8,138 nt of DNA from Desulfovibrio sp. (lineage in GTDB: Bacteria; Desulfobacterota; Desulfovibrionia; Desulfovibrionales; Desulfovibrionaceae): NCBI GenBank assembly GCA_020217165.1, contig JAIWOE010000166.1:1-8138 (forward strand). The letters are read 5' to 3'. Under the pieces are notes generated by a model, which did no database searches, had not been told where the DNA came from, and saw only the letters and a program-made list of their open reading frames with translations. Position 1 is the stretch's first letter; every line of letters begins with the position of its first letter. A program made the translations under genes and the position numbers. This document shows, piece by piece, positions 8,082 through 8,138 of the stretch.

Positions 8082-8138
8082 GCTGCTGCGGGGTCATTGC
8101 CCATCGCACTCCACACCGTAACCAGCGCACGGCGACTG

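Noticed and set aside
8071..8138. Possible CIRCE element upstream of the J-protein gene
   Set aside because: A GAGTGC half-site occurs on the minus strand, but the matching left half nine bases away is absent and the following bases do not fit. The true promoter region is probably beyond the window.

Overview
The window reads as a piece of chromosome from a GC-rich Gram-negative bacterium. The combination of a type IV pilus ATPase, a TFDLC-type polysaccharide deacetylase and a J-protein/CbpM/ClpB chaperone block resembles sulfate-reducing Desulfovibrionales (deltaproteobacteria). That placement is an inference from remembered family sequences and gene order, not from a search. Coding density is high, and no RNA genes, insertion sequences, CRISPR arrays or phage genes were seen.

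Layout, left to right. (1) Positions 1-478, minus strand: the N-terminal half of a PilT-like twitching-motility ATPase, cut by the window edge just after Walker A. (2) 479-758: a 280-base divergent intergenic region holding the leaders of pilT (leftward) and of the thiamine genes (rightward). It has several short palindromes and only weak promoter matches, and I see no TPP riboswitch. (3) 759-3564, plus strand: a tight run of four genes, namely an MTH1187-family thiamine-binding protein, thiM, thiE and a secreted NodB-type deacetylase. The first three fit thiamine salvage and thiamine phosphate assembly. The deacetylase overlaps the thiE stop by four bases and is probably only co-transcribed. 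(4) 3565-3608: a short convergent gap with a hairpin. (5) 3609-4004, minus strand: a small unrecognised protein with a HEPN-like look. (6) 4028-4066: a clear intrinsic terminator for the chaperone operon. (7) 4095-8070, minus strand: a three-gene chaperone operon transcribed leftward in the order cbpA-like J-protein, cbpM-like modulator, clpB.

How the genes work together. ThiM phosphorylates hydroxyethylthiazole and ThiE joins the product to HMP pyrophosphate to give thiamine phosphate. The small MTH1187 protein probably binds thiamine or a related ligand. In the chaperone operon the J-protein would deliver aggregated substrates to DnaK, CbpM-like proteins bind the J-domain and restrain it, and ClpB threads aggregates with DnaK's help. 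DnaK and GrpE are not in the window.

I did not find a convincing new system. The most interesting points are the altered metal motif of the deacetylase, the riboswitch-free thiamine operon with a palindrome-rich leader, and the small unknown gene placed directly after the clpB terminator.
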